The notes beneath the pieces are model-generated. The model ran no database searches. It saw only the letters and a program-made list of their open reading frames with translations, and was not told the origin of the DNA. Both the position numbers and the translations under genes were made by a program. This document shows, in pieces, positions 9,274 to 17,582 of a stretch of DNA of 29,978 bases (position 1 is its first letter; each line of letters starts with the position of its first letter). Origin of the DNA: SMXL01 sp964527795 (GTDB taxonomy: Bacteria; Bacteroidota; Rhodothermia; Rhodothermales; UBA10348); the NCBI GenBank assembly GCA_964527795.1, contig CAZGOS010000013.1:1-29978 (forward strand), in the 5' to 3' direction.

Positions 9274-10437
9274 TCAGGGCCTGTTAACCGCTACAGGAAA
9301 CTCCTCTACGATAAGACGACGACCGATAAATACTTCGAAGTTCAGTCCGGACTTTGTTTCAATGTTGCGTGCATACCAGCGCGATGGGTGAACGTGACCG
9401 TTCAGGTCCACGACATCCATCGTCAGAGAACGCGCCTCCGGCCCTTCCTTCAACCAGTTCTCAAATCTCATTCGTGCCTTTTCGTCCAGATGGTGATCCG
9501 CGAATTCAGTAAGGCCATCTGATTCGGACGTGCATTCAGATTCGGAATTCGCCAGTACGGGGCTTGAGTAAACGACCCTGCGATTTCGATCTACCATAAT
9601 GACGAAATCGTCGGTCGCCTCCAAAACGGCCTCGTGCAAGCTTGAAAAGTCAATTTCTGTCGGCGTTGAATCCAATTCGAACGCCTTTGAAACGAGCACC
9701 GCGAGACCGTCTCCGCCCGGATCCTTTTCCAGAGTTTCCATCGGTGTTAACAGGTCGAGACGGTTATTAGAACGGCTGGTTTCGGCCGAAGAAGCATCAG
9801 ATTTGTCCTGTACACCCAGATACCGAACGGCAATCAAACCGCTTACGGACATGAGACTCAGTGCGAGAATCGCCAGAACCAGCCAGATAGCCGTTGGAAA
9901 AGCAAGAGGGGGAGAAAGGAGCACAATCGTCCAGTATTCGCCGGAAGCCGAAAGCGTGCCCGCCACCAGGTAAGAATCGCCGCCTGTGCGGTATTCGTCG
10001 AGCACGTTTCCATTTACAGCCTCTTGAGTCAGCCTCCAGATATCTGCGTCCAGATGCCGGTCTTCCGCGTTTCTGTCGCCTGATACCAGCACGTCCCCCA
10101 TGGCGGAAACTATCCAGAATTGTTCAAATTTGCGTTCCGTGGACGCCAGAACGACCTCGTCGGGGTATTCTTTCTCAAGCGCGTACGCTTCCTGGACGGC
10201 CTGTACCGTTACAAATGCACTTGAAATCGAACTGTGTCTCAGATCGGAGTACGTTTGAACCGCCAACAAAAGGGCTGCCAGAGCGAACAACGTGGACAAA
10301 GGGAATAAAAATACGCGGATAAACCGATCCAGTGGAATCCTGCGGAGAGAAACAAGTTTGTCAAACACGGTAGTCGGGATCTTGCGTGGCTGAGGATTGA
10401 CGGCTCCGCACATCCCCAAATACCGTGCCGACGTCAA
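9274..10437 (-). CDS. Membrane sensor: periplasmic domain between two TM segments, plus cytoplasmic PAS
   Basis: 387 residues from a TTG at 10437 that overlaps the TGA of the LON-domain gene; an ATG at 10413 (residue 9) is the alternative. TM1 is about residues 38-62, a Cache-like extracytoplasmic domain about 63-178, and TM2 about 180-205. After a linker of about 60 residues, residues 265-375 look like a PAS domain (LHEAVLEATDDFVIMVDRN, then RRVVYSSPVL and a FEVFIGRRLIV end). No HisKA, HATPase, GGDEF, EAL or methyl-accepting domain follows. This is the sensor half of a histidine kinase without its transmitter. The next gene encodes an isolated phosphoacceptor domain, so the two may act together, with the ATPase supplied from elsewhere. 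The ligand is unknown. Confidence 0.75.
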   Translation of the reverse strand: MTSARYLGMCGAVNPQPRKIPTTVFDKLVSLRRIPLDRFIRVFLFPLSTLFALAALLLAVQTYSDLRHSSISSAFVTVQAVQEAYALEKEYPDEVVLASTERKFEQFWIVSAMGDVLVSGDRNAEDRHLDADIWRLTQEAVNGNVLDEYRTGGDSYLVAGTLSASGEYWTIVLLSPPLAFPTAIWLVLAILALSLMSVSGLIAVRYLGVQDKSDASSAETSRSNNRLDLLTPMETLEKDPGGDGLAVLVSKAFELDSTPTEIDFSSLHEAVLEATDDFVIMVDRNRRVVYSSPVLANSESECTSESDGLTEFADHHLDEKARMRFENWLKEGPEARSLTMDVVDLNGHVHPSRWYARNIETKSGLNFEVFIGRRLIVEEFPVAVNRP

Positions 10438-11081
10438 TCGGTCTCGTCGCCTTCCTCCATCGGGAAATCCTTGAAATGACCGTTCGATCGCACTTTCACC
10501 CGAATGGCTTCGACTTCTTCCACCATGGGAATGAATTGCTCCAGATGAGCGGCCAGAAAGTCGAGCCGGCCGGCTTCTCCTTCCATTTCGAGAACAGTCT
10601 GTTTCTGCTCCACGCTAAGCCCGGAGTTGTGAGCGATAAAAAACGAGAGGAACAGGCGGTCCTGATACGTGGTCGGTGCGGGAGTCCGACCAGCCAACTC
10701 CAGCAGTTTAATATGCTGGGCGATCACTCGTTCGCGCACATTAATGTCAATGACCTGCTCATCGTCTTCAAGGATTTCGATGTCTGCAGTCAAGTAGGAC
10801 TTTTCCTGGGAAACATCCAATACATGCATACGGTCCACACCCGTAATGAGGATATCCTTGCGACCGTCATCGTATGCGGTCACGATGTTATCGATGTGCG
10901 CCGTGCATCCGATCTCGGACATCGAGCCCTCCTGATACAACACTATTCCGAACGGCGAATCGGTCTGCATGCAGTCCGATACCAGATCTCGGTAACGCGG
11001 TTCGAATATGTGCAGCGGCAGCTCTTCTTCCGGGTACAGCACGAGACCCAACGGAAATATGGGCAATGTTTCCTTTTTCAT
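10434..11081 (-). CDS. LON substrate-binding-domain protein
   Basis: 215 residues that correspond to the N-terminal (LON, PF02190-type) domain of Lon protease: LPIFPLGLVLYPEEELPLHI then FEPRYRDLVSDC, GIVLY, GCTAHI and a helical tail. There is no AAA+ module or protease domain, so it is not Lon itself. Such stand-alone proteins are widespread in Bacteroidota; their role is poorly defined, and substrate recognition or a partner role with other proteins is an inference. The start ATG at 11081 is preceded by a perfect 9-bp inverted repeat. Its stop overlaps the TTG start of the membrane sensor (TTGA), so translation of the two is probably coupled. Confidence 0.88.
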   Translation of the reverse strand: MKKETLPIFPLGLVLYPEEELPLHIFEPRYRDLVSDCMQTDSPFGIVLYQEGSMSEIGCTAHIDNIVTAYDDGRKDILITGVDRMHVLDVSQEKSYLTADIEILEDDEQVIDINVRERVIAQHIKLLELAGRTPAPTTYQDRLFLSFFIAHNSGLSVEQKQTVLEMEGEAGRLDFLAAHLEQFIPMVEEVEAIRVKVRSNGHFKDFPMEEGDETD

Positions 11082-11089
11082 GGAGGACC

Positions 11090-11121
11090 GGTTGGTCGTA
11101 GGCGCTCATGTCCGACCAACC
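11090..11121. repeat. Perfect 9-bp inverted repeat in the divergent region before the LON-domain gene
   Basis: GGTTGGTCG at 11090-11098 is exactly complementary to CGACCAACC at 11113-11121, with a 14-base spacer. The inner arm lies nine bases before the ATG of the LON-domain gene and about 95 bases before the start of the plus-strand barrel gene. It could be an operator between the divergent genes, or an RNA hairpin covering the ribosome entry of the LON-domain gene. There is no T-run, so it does not look like a terminator. Confidence 0.6.
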
Positions 11122-11215
11122 CCGCGATCTGAATTTCCGTTCCACAATGTCCAAATCTTCACGACCGGGTTATCAGAAGCAGATCATATGCAAGCAAATG
11201 TATCTTGTATCTGTC

Positions 11216-12547
11216 ATGCGTATTGCTTTCCTCATATTCATCTTCACGGTGACATCGCTACGGGCAGAGGGGCAGCGACGCCTGTTCGGATCAATTGATG
11301 ACCCGGCTGAACAGCCGAGCCAGGTGTCGTGGCTGTCCGAAACCCACGTCGGTTTATTCGGCGGTTTCTCTCTGATTGGCCCCCAGTGGCGTACGGAAGG
11401 TCGCGTCCGGGCCGCGGTTCGTACACCTTCTTTTTCGGGCAGGTTTACCGGTGTGTTACGCACCGGCCTGTATGGCACATACGAACCCGACGTGGACGAA
11501 GCGTACGACATTCTCAGATTGGTGGATTTTATTCGGCTGCAGAGTCGCCGGCCTGGATTTTATATCAGGGCCGGACCGCTCAATCGCACCCGGCTCGGGC
11601 TTGGACACGTGGTAAATTTCCATCGGTCTTCGGCGGCCTGGGATGAGCGTCAGATAGGCATTGAGGCAGCTGTATCGAATCCCGTATTCAGCGTCGGCGG
11701 ATTTGTGGATAATGTTGAACTCGACGGTTTGGTCGGTGTGCATTTCTCTCTTTCACCGCTATCTACCGTGCTAAATCGGCAGCTCCGTTCGCTCACATTG
11801 GCGATTAACGGCGTACAGGATCGTTCCTCTCTTCTCCCGGACGATGATCAATTCAGAGCGCTTGACATTGAAGCACAGATTGAAGCCTGGCGTAGCGGCG
11901 CATTCAGTTTACTACCCTTCGTGAGCCACGCTCGTGCCCGAGCTTCAGCGTACGGCTGGATGTTCGGTGCAGATCTGCTGAGCGACAATTTCATTGACAC
12001 GGCACGCCTGCATTTCCGTGTTGCCTTTCATATAAACAGTGCCGGTTTTCTCCCCGGTTATGTAGGACCGTTCTGGCAGGTGCACAGCCCTCGATCACGA
12101 ATCCTTCTGTCGGTGGATCGAACACAGGACCGGGATCCTGCCGAATTCGCAGGGATCACCATGGATGGTGCTCCACAAGGAGAAGCACTGACTACCGAAT
12201 TTCGCGTGCTGATCTTCGAGAAATTTGAATTCTGGTATCGTTTCCTTCGGAACTTCAGCAGTTCCTCTCTCAGTGAGTTCAATCTGCGACTCTTCGTCCG
12301 AGCACGTCAGTTCAGATTGGCAATCGGTCAGGATCGTGGTGGAGCGGGAAGCTTCTTTTCCCTGTTCAACGACCTTGGAGATCTGAATCTCTTATACTTT
12401 GAGGTGGCGTATCGCATTCGGGGTTCTGCGTGGATTCTCGTCGACGCCCGCTATACGTACATTCGCGAACGCACGGACGATGTCTTTCCCAGATACCGCG
12501 TTCAGCGCCGCTTCGATCCACTCTTCGGATTCCGCTTCAGCCTGTAG
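11216..12547 (+). CDS. Putative outer-membrane beta-barrel protein, family not recognised
   Basis: About 443 residues from the ATG at 11216, which gives a good signal peptide (MRIAFLIFIFTVTSLRAEGQ). An ATG at 11198 is possible, and the frame stays open upstream to 11108, but those residues are polar and look non-coding. The mature protein is rich in alternating short strands with aromatic residues (SWLSETHVGLFGGFSL, GRFTGVLRTGLYGTY, FEFWYRFLRNF), repeated VGGF/VGVHF turns and a strand-like C-terminus (FDPLFGFRFSL). These fit a transmembrane beta-barrel. It has no T9SS sorting domain and no TonB box that I can see. It is divergent from the LON-domain gene and converges on nadA with nine bases between the stops. 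I cannot name a substrate. Confidence 0.7.
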   Translation: MRIAFLIFIFTVTSLRAEGQRRLFGSIDDPAEQPSQVSWLSETHVGLFGGFSLIGPQWRTEGRVRAAVRTPSFSGRFTGVLRTGLYGTYEPDVDEAYDILRLVDFIRLQSRRPGFYIRAGPLNRTRLGLGHVVNFHRSSAAWDERQIGIEAAVSNPVFSVGGFVDNVELDGLVGVHFSLSPLSTVLNRQLRSLTLAINGVQDRSSLLPDDDQFRALDIEAQIEAWRSGAFSLLPFVSHARARASAYGWMFGADLLSDNFIDTARLHFRVAFHINSAGFLPGYVGPFWQVHSPRSRILLSVDRTQDRDPAEFAGITMDGAPQGEALTTEFRVLIFEKFEFWYRFLRNFSSSSLSEFNLRLFVRARQFRLAIGQDRGGAGSFFSLFNDLGDLNLLYFEVAYRIRGSAWILVDARYTYIRERTDDVFPRYRVQRRFDPLFGFRFSL

Positions 12548-12556
12548 GGGCGTCCG

Positions 12557-13546
12557 TCAGACAACCGACAGACTCATCTCCATCATTCGATCGATCGGCC
12601 GCAGCGCCTCCATGCGAAGCTCCTCATCCATGGTAATTTCCGGCTGCTCGTACAACAGACAGAGGTAGAGTTTCTCGAGTGTGTTCAGACGCATATGGGG
12701 ACACCGGCTGCAGGCGCAGCCTTCCTCTGCAGGCGCGGGAATGAACGTCTTCTCCGGAGAATCTTTTTGCATCTGGTGGAGAATACCTTCCTCCGTCGCA
12801 ATGATGAATGTGTCTTGCGGCTCACTCGCCGCATACCGACGGATGCCACTCGTCGATCCGATATAATCGGCATGTTTGAGAACACTCTCGACGCACTCAG
12901 GATGCGCCAGAACCGGTGCGTCCGGATAGCGCGCTTTCAGGCGAATCAGTTTCTGTTCGCTGAAGGCCTCATGCACGATGCAAACGCCATCCCACAGCAC
13001 CATTTCGCGCCCCGTCTTCTTCACCAGATAGGCTCCAAGATTCTTGTCCGGGGCGAAAATAATCGGTTGATGCTCCGGTACCTGTCGAACGATATGCTCC
13101 GCATTCGAGGACGTACAGATAATATCGCTCTGCGCCTTGGTTGCAGCCGAGCAATTGATGTAGGAAATGACCAGATGGCCAGGGTGTTTTTCCTTGAACG
13201 CTGCAAATGCATCGGCGGGGCAGGCGTCGGCGAGCGAGCAACCGGCGTTCAGGTCCGGAAGCAGTACTTTCTTCCGGGGACTGAGGATCTTGGCCGTTTC
13301 CGCCATGAAATGAACACCGGCAAATACAATGATATCCGCATCGGTGTCGGCAGCTTGCCGGGACAGCCCCAGCGAATCACCCACGTAATCCGCGATGTCC
13401 TGAATGGCCGGTTCCTGGTAATAATGCGCCAGTACAACGGCGTTCTTTTCCATCCGCAAGCGTGCGATTTCGTCGTAAAGATCGAGCCCCGGATGAACAG
13501 GTTCATCGATATAGCCCACGACGGGATCCAGAACGGGTATGTTCAT
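12557..13546 (-). CDS. nadA: Quinolinate synthase
   Basis: 329 residues, normal length for the family. NadA condenses iminoaspartate with dihydroxyacetone phosphate to make quinolinate in de novo NAD synthesis, using a 4Fe-4S cluster. Family motifs are clear: VVLAHYYQ near residue 40, DSLGLSRQAA, GVHFMAETAKIL, PDLNAGCSLADACP, and AHPECVESV. Cluster ligands by spacing are C103, C189 (in DGVCIVHE) and one of the C277-C279-C282 group (GCACSRCPHM), with C282 the likely one. No nadB or nadC is adjacent, so the pathway partners lie elsewhere. It is separated from glyS upstream by 217 bases in which I see no gene or convincing terminator. Confidence 0.96.
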   Translation of the reverse strand: MNIPVLDPVVGYIDEPVHPGLDLYDEIARLRMEKNAVVLAHYYQEPAIQDIADYVGDSLGLSRQAADTDADIIVFAGVHFMAETAKILSPRKKVLLPDLNAGCSLADACPADAFAAFKEKHPGHLVISYINCSAATKAQSDIICTSSNAEHIVRQVPEHQPIIFAPDKNLGAYLVKKTGREMVLWDGVCIVHEAFSEQKLIRLKARYPDAPVLAHPECVESVLKHADYIGSTSGIRRYAASEPQDTFIIATEEGILHQMQKDSPEKTFIPAPAEEGCACSRCPHMRLNTLEKLYLCLLYEQPEITMDEELRMEALRPIDRMMEMSLSVV

Positions 13547-13763
13547 GCGAAATCAGTCTGGAATACTAGATTCTGGTGTGTTCCGACGTATTCGTATTCT
13601 CTGACAATGGATCCGTTCCTGGCATATTCTCTTTTCTTTGTGTTTCAACATTCTGCCTTGACAGTCTCGCATCATCGCGTTTCGCGGGTCCGGAGAAGAA
13701 TTCGAATTGTGGCTGGACGGGACGTTCGCTTGAACAGCTTACCCCAACGGAGTCACGGAAGCA

Positions 13764-15203
13764 TCATCCGCCCGCTTTCCAGGTCCGCATTTTCTCGAAC
13801 AGCACGCCGGCGACAGATTCCCTATTCACGCGAATCTGTTCCATTGAATCGCGTTCTCTCACGGTCACGGTACCGTCGACGAGCGTATCACCGTCTACAG
13901 TGACGCAGAAAGGTGTACCGACTTCGTCCATACGCCGGTATCTACGCCCAATGGCACCCTTCTCATCATAAAACGTGTTGTAGTCGCCTCGAAGATCCTC
14001 TTCAATGGCATGGGCTACCTCGGGCATACCGTCCTTTTTGACAAGGGGGAAAACAGCAACCTTTATGGGTGCCAGGGTGGGATGAAAGGACATGAGCGTG
14101 CGCAGCTCGCCGTTCACCTCCTCTTCCCTGTACGCTTCGCAGAGCAATGCCAGGATCGTTCTGTCCAAGCCTGCCGCCGTTTCAACCACATATGGAATGA
14201 AGCGCTCCTTCGTCTGTGGATCGAAGTACTCCATTTTCTTGCCCGAGAACTCCTGATGCGCTTTCAAATCGAAATCCGTTCGGGAGTGAACGCCTTCGAT
14301 TTCCTGCCAACCGTTTGGAAACTCGAACTGGATATCGAAGGCGGCGTCGGCATAATGGGCGAGCTTTTCATGCTCGTGCCACCGAAGTTTTTCTTTGCGG
14401 ATGCCATTTCCGAGGTGCCATTGCATTCTCCGTTCGCGCCAGAATTCGAACGCTTCCATCTGCTCGCCGGGCGCTACGAAGTACTGCATCTCCATCTGAT
14501 GGAATTCACGTGTCCTGAAAATGAATTGACGGGCGACGATCTCGTTCCGAAACGCCTTACCAACCTGTGCAATGCCGAACGGTATTTGCAGTCGCGCCGT
14601 TTCGCGCGCATTGTGGAAGTTCACGTACGTTCCCTGCGCGGTCTCCGGGCGCAGATAAATCTTGTTTTCCGAATCCGCCGCAGGTCCCAGGTAGGTTGCA
14701 AACATCAGATTGAATTGTCGTACTTCCGTCCAGTTAAATGTGCCGGAATCAGGTGAACGGATCTCCTCTTCCATGATGATGTCATACAGCGCGCCCGTCA
14801 TATTCTCGTCATTGAGCGCGGCCACGAGACGTTCATAAACGGCGTCCGCCTGCGCATCCTTCCCCTTTTTGCGCAGTCTCGCGATATAACCTTCAATGAG
14901 GTCATCTGCGCGGTAACGCATATTTGACGTCCTGTCGTCAATCAGCGGATCATTGAAAGCGCCTTCGTGCCCTGACGCCCTCCAGACCGTCGGATGCATC
15001 AGCACGGCGGTGTCGAGACCAACGATGTTCTCGTTCCTGTAGACCATCTCGCGCCACCAGCTTTCAATCACATTACGTTTCAATTCCACTCCCAGCGGAC
15101 CATAGTCGTAGGTCGCGGCGAGACCTCCGTAGATCTCGGACGACTGGAAAATGAAGCCGCGACGCTTGCTGAGAGAAACGATATCGTCGAACTGTGCGCT
15201 CAT
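13764..15203 (-). CDS. glyS: Glycyl-tRNA synthetase, single-chain class II type
   Basis: 479 residues. This is the homodimeric (alpha2) type that charges tRNA-Gly, not the two-subunit bacterial GlyQ/GlyS type. The sequence shows the family N-terminus (SLSKRRGFIFQSSEIYGG, then YDYGPLGVELK and the glycine-pocket region HPTVWRASGHE), class II motif 2 with FRNEIVARQFIFRTREFHQM, motif 3 with AAGLDRTILALL, and a C-terminal anticodon-binding domain (LAPIKVAVFPLVKK, DEVGTPFCVTVD). It is complete and shows no frameshift. An intrinsic-terminator-like hairpin ends only 29 bases before its ATG, so the leader may control transcription of this gene. Radiation of the gene name varies: it is also called glyQS or glyRS. 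Confidence 0.96.
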   Translation of the reverse strand: MSAQFDDIVSLSKRRGFIFQSSEIYGGLAATYDYGPLGVELKRNVIESWWREMVYRNENIVGLDTAVLMHPTVWRASGHEGAFNDPLIDDRTSNMRYRADDLIEGYIARLRKKGKDAQADAVYERLVAALNDENMTGALYDIIMEEEIRSPDSGTFNWTEVRQFNLMFATYLGPAADSENKIYLRPETAQGTYVNFHNARETARLQIPFGIAQVGKAFRNEIVARQFIFRTREFHQMEMQYFVAPGEQMEAFEFWRERRMQWHLGNGIRKEKLRWHEHEKLAHYADAAFDIQFEFPNGWQEIEGVHSRTDFDLKAHQEFSGKKMEYFDPQTKERFIPYVVETAAGLDRTILALLCEAYREEEVNGELRTLMSFHPTLAPIKVAVFPLVKKDGMPEVAHAIEEDLRGDYNTFYDEKGAIGRRYRRMDEVGTPFCVTVDGDTLVDGTVTVRERDSMEQIRVNRESVAGVLFEKMRTWKAGG

Positions 15204-15232
15204 ATGGGGCCCCAGGTGATTCGGTCTGTAAC

Positions 15233-15259
15233 AAAAAAAGGTATCTCGCGTGAGACACC
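15233..15259 (-). terminator. Intrinsic-terminator-like hairpin just before glyS
   Basis: On the minus strand GGTGTCTC (15259-15252) and GAGATACC (15247-15240) pair with one G-T wobble around a four-base loop, followed by seven T (15239-15233). It lies 126 bases after the radC stop and 29 bases before the glyS ATG. It may simply end rho-radC transcription. However, that leaves no room for a glyS promoter downstream, so it may act as a glyS attenuator. The element TCTCACGCGA that makes its 5' arm and loop is repeated upstream at 15309-15300. Confidence 0.65.
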
Positions 15260-15384
15260 CGAACTCGTAAAATACCGGTCTCTGGAGCGTGCTTCAATGT
15301 CGCGTGAGAAATTCCGACTCTTTCTTTTTTGTATAATTTTTCGTCGCCATAACAACGACACGCCAATCCTTCCCGGACGGGCGT

Positions 15385-16140
15385 TCAGGACGCATTTGCG
15401 CGCCCGCCCTCCAGCAGTCCACGTTCCGCCATCGACGTGTAACCGTCACCGGCGATGATCAGGTGATCCTTGAGCAAAATCCCAACGATTTTTCCCGCGC
15501 CGGCCAGCTGACGCGTGATCTGAATATCCTCCTGACTGGGCTCCAGATTGCCCGAAGGATGATTGTGAAGGCAGACAATCGACGCCGCGTGGGCCAGAAT
15601 GGCCCTTCGGAACACGAGTCGAGGCTCGACAATACTGGCGGCGAGTCCTCCCTCGCTCGCCGTAAATGTTCGTATTACTCGCCCGGCGCTGTTCAACATG
15701 ACGACTTTGAATACTTCGCGGTGCAAATCCCTCATGGTCGGGCCGAAATGCCGTACGACGTCCGCCGGCCCGTGTATGACAATGGTTTTTCTATCCGGAG
15801 TCTGGGCGATCCGTTTACCCAGCTCGAATGCTGCAGCAAGTTTTGCACTTTGTGCCTTTCCGATGCCCGGCAGGCCCAGCAGATCGGCCGCCTCCGTAGC
15901 CGCCAGATCGCGCAGGGTTTCATGGCGCCTGAGAAGCATACGCCCGATTTCTACGGCCGATACGGGTCCCAGTTTGCTTCTGAATCCAGCGCCCAAAATT
16001 GAAGCGAGCAATTCGGCATTCGACAACACTCCACAACCAAAACGAAGAATTCGCTCCCGTGGTTGTTCGTCGAGCGCCCATGCGCCGATTCCACCTCCAT
16101 GTTGTTCGATCTGTCTGTCCACAATGGGATAGACACGCAA
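15385..16140 (-). CDS. radC: RadC family JAMM-domain protein
   Basis: 251 residues. An N-terminal helix-hairpin-helix region (LGLPGIGKAQSAKL, residues 88-101) follows the usual QPRERILRFG...LSNAELLASIL start. The C-terminal JAB1/MPN domain carries a complete JAMM metal motif, HNHPSGNLEPSQED, with H192, H194 and D205. Despite the name, RadC has no firm role in DNA repair; a metal-dependent hydrolase activity is expected from the fold. The only start that keeps the N-terminus in frame is a TTG at 16140, 25 bases after the rho stop. No in-frame ATG occurs before residue 68. It is probably co-transcribed with rho. Confidence 0.92.
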   Translation of the reverse strand: MRVYPIVDRQIEQHGGGIGAWALDEQPRERILRFGCGVLSNAELLASILGAGFRSKLGPVSAVEIGRMLLRRHETLRDLAATEAADLLGLPGIGKAQSAKLAAAFELGKRIAQTPDRKTIVIHGPADVVRHFGPTMRDLHREVFKVVMLNSAGRVIRTFTASEGGLAASIVEPRLVFRRAILAHAASIVCLHNHPSGNLEPSQEDIQITRQLAGAGKIVGILLKDHLIIAGDGYTSMAERGLLEGGRANAS

Positions 16141-16165
16141 TAAACCAACACATAACCGGGCTGAA

Positions 16166-17296
16166 TCAGTCGGCTGGAATCAAAGAGTCGAGCAATTCGT
16201 CGTTGGTTTCCACCTGCTGCATGTGTCGGAGAAGCGCCTGCATGGCATCGATTGGGCTCCGGGTGTTCAGCGCGCGGAACAGGCGCTGATGCTGTTCAAT
16301 TTTTTCGCCGATAAGCATTTCTTCCATGCGTGTTCCGCTTTTCCGCAGATTGATGGCCGGATAGATACGTTTGTCTGCCATCTCTCTATCGAGCACGATT
16401 TCCGAGTTGCCTGTACCCTTGAACTCTTCGAAAATGACCTCGTCCATGCGGCTCCCCGTTTCTATCAACGCTGTCGCAATGATCGTAAGCGAGCCGCCAT
16501 CTTCGATATTTCGGGCGGCCCCGAAAATCTTCCTCGGAATCTGCATCGCCTTCGAATCCAGTCCACCGGACATCGTTCGCCCGCTGCCGCTCAGAAACAG
16601 GTTGAAGTTTCGCCCCAGGCGCGTAAGCGAATCCAACAGCAATACGACATCCTTATCGAGTTCGACGAGTCGCTTGACATACTCCAAAGCCAACGTGGCC
16701 ACACGGACGTGGTTATCCTCCTCATAATCGTTTGATGAAGCAAACACGGTCGCCGACGTTGATCGCTTGAAATCGGTTACCTCCTCGGGACGTTCATCGA
16801 CCAATAGCGCTACCAGTTCGCACTCGGGGTGGTTCTCCGTGACGGCCGCGGCAATATCTTTTAAAATGAACGTCTTGCCCGTTCTGGGAGGCGCTACGAT
16901 TAGTGCGCGCTGCCCCTTGCCGATCGGTGCGGCCAGATCGATTACGCGGGTAGTCGCGTTTCTTGGACCCGTAACCATCTGCAGTTTTTCATCCGGATAG
17001 ACTACGCGTCCGGACTCGAATTCAAACGTCTTTTTCCACTCTTCGAGCGGAAGCCCCATTACCGTATCGATCTGATCGACCTGCATGTCACCCTTGCGAC
17101 CAGGACGAAGAGTGCCCTCCATGATGACGCCGTCGCGCAGATGATGCTTTTTCAGGTGTGACGGTGAGACGAAAGGATCTCCCTTCTTTTTCGGTAGAGC
17201 TGCTTGGAACGGGCGAATAAATCCAAACTTTTTTTCCCCGATGAGTTCGAGGATGCCCGAGAATCTCTTGTCTGACATAAATTGTTCTGAAATCAT
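16166..17296 (-). CDS. rho: Transcription termination factor Rho, short form without the N-terminal helical domain
   Basis: 376 residues against about 420 in E. coli and often more in Bacteroidota. It starts directly in the RNA-binding cold-shock-like domain (FSGILELIGEKKFGFIR, PFVSPSHLKKHHLRDG), so the Rho_N helical domain is absent. The ATPase core is well conserved: P-loop APPRTGKT (residues 135-142; the usual form is APPKAGKT), VDERPEEVTDF, LDSLTRLGRNFN, the FGAARNIEDGGSLTIIATAL block, EFKGTGNSEIVLDR and SGTRMEEML. It should still act as an RNA-dependent hexameric helicase that ends transcription. The K-to-R change in the P-loop region and LGRNFN instead of LARAYN mark it as divergent, so it may be a second Rho beside a longer copy elsewhere. 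A second ATG at residue 7 (17278) is also possible. Confidence 0.92.
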   Translation of the reverse strand: MISEQFMSDKRFSGILELIGEKKFGFIRPFQAALPKKKGDPFVSPSHLKKHHLRDGVIMEGTLRPGRKGDMQVDQIDTVMGLPLEEWKKTFEFESGRVVYPDEKLQMVTGPRNATTRVIDLAAPIGKGQRALIVAPPRTGKTFILKDIAAAVTENHPECELVALLVDERPEEVTDFKRSTSATVFASSNDYEEDNHVRVATLALEYVKRLVELDKDVVLLLDSLTRLGRNFNLFLSGSGRTMSGGLDSKAMQIPRKIFGAARNIEDGGSLTIIATALIETGSRMDEVIFEEFKGTGNSEIVLDREMADKRIYPAINLRKSGTRMEEMLIGEKIEQHQRLFRALNTRSPIDAMQALLRHMQQVETNDELLDSLIPAD

Positions 17297-17502
17297 TCCT
17301 GAAGAAGGACCGCGGCTGCGTCATGCGGGCCGAGGCCGAAACGTTCAGGACCATTAAGTAACGTTTCTTCTCGGTACCACTTTCTCATGCTTCAGACTAT
17401 TCATCGTGCCAGTCATGAACGCGGCGAAGGCGTACCGGGGATAAAACCGAAGCGTTGATTATCTTCCGCCCTGATAACGGACTTGGGCCGCGGGCACCAA
17501 GC

Positions 17503-17523
17503 GCCTCTGCTGTACGCAGAGGC
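17503..17523. repeat. Perfect 8-bp stem-loop between rho and the hydrolase operon
   Basis: GCCTCTGC (17503-17510), a five-base loop TGTAC, then GCAGAGGC (17516-17523). It lies in the 286-base divergent region. Only a TTTG follows on the plus strand, so it is a poor terminator. It may be part of the 5' leader of the hydrolase operon or of a small RNA. I see no tRNA or known riboswitch around it. Confidence 0.5.
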
Positions 17524-17582
17524 TTTGCCGGTAGGAAAGGCATTTCTGCTGAAACGTCGGATAAGATAGGTGGTTTCTCGTC

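Noticed and set aside
11195..11202. TACATTTG on the minus strand upstream of the LON-domain gene, a match to TAnnTTTG.
   Set aside because: No TTG lies at the required distance upstream of it, so it was not called as a promoter.
13547..13763. Region between nadA and glyS examined for a small gene or terminator.
   Set aside because: It has only short palindromes such as AATTCGAATT, no T-run and no credible reading frame.
12695..13903. Long plus-strand reading frame (402 codons) opposite nadA and the end of glyS.
   Set aside because: It is antisense to two clear enzymes with intact motifs, and its translation has no family features.
14010..14756. Plus-strand reading frame of 248 codons inside glyS.
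   Set aside because: Antisense to conserved class II synthetase motifs; a codon-bias shadow.
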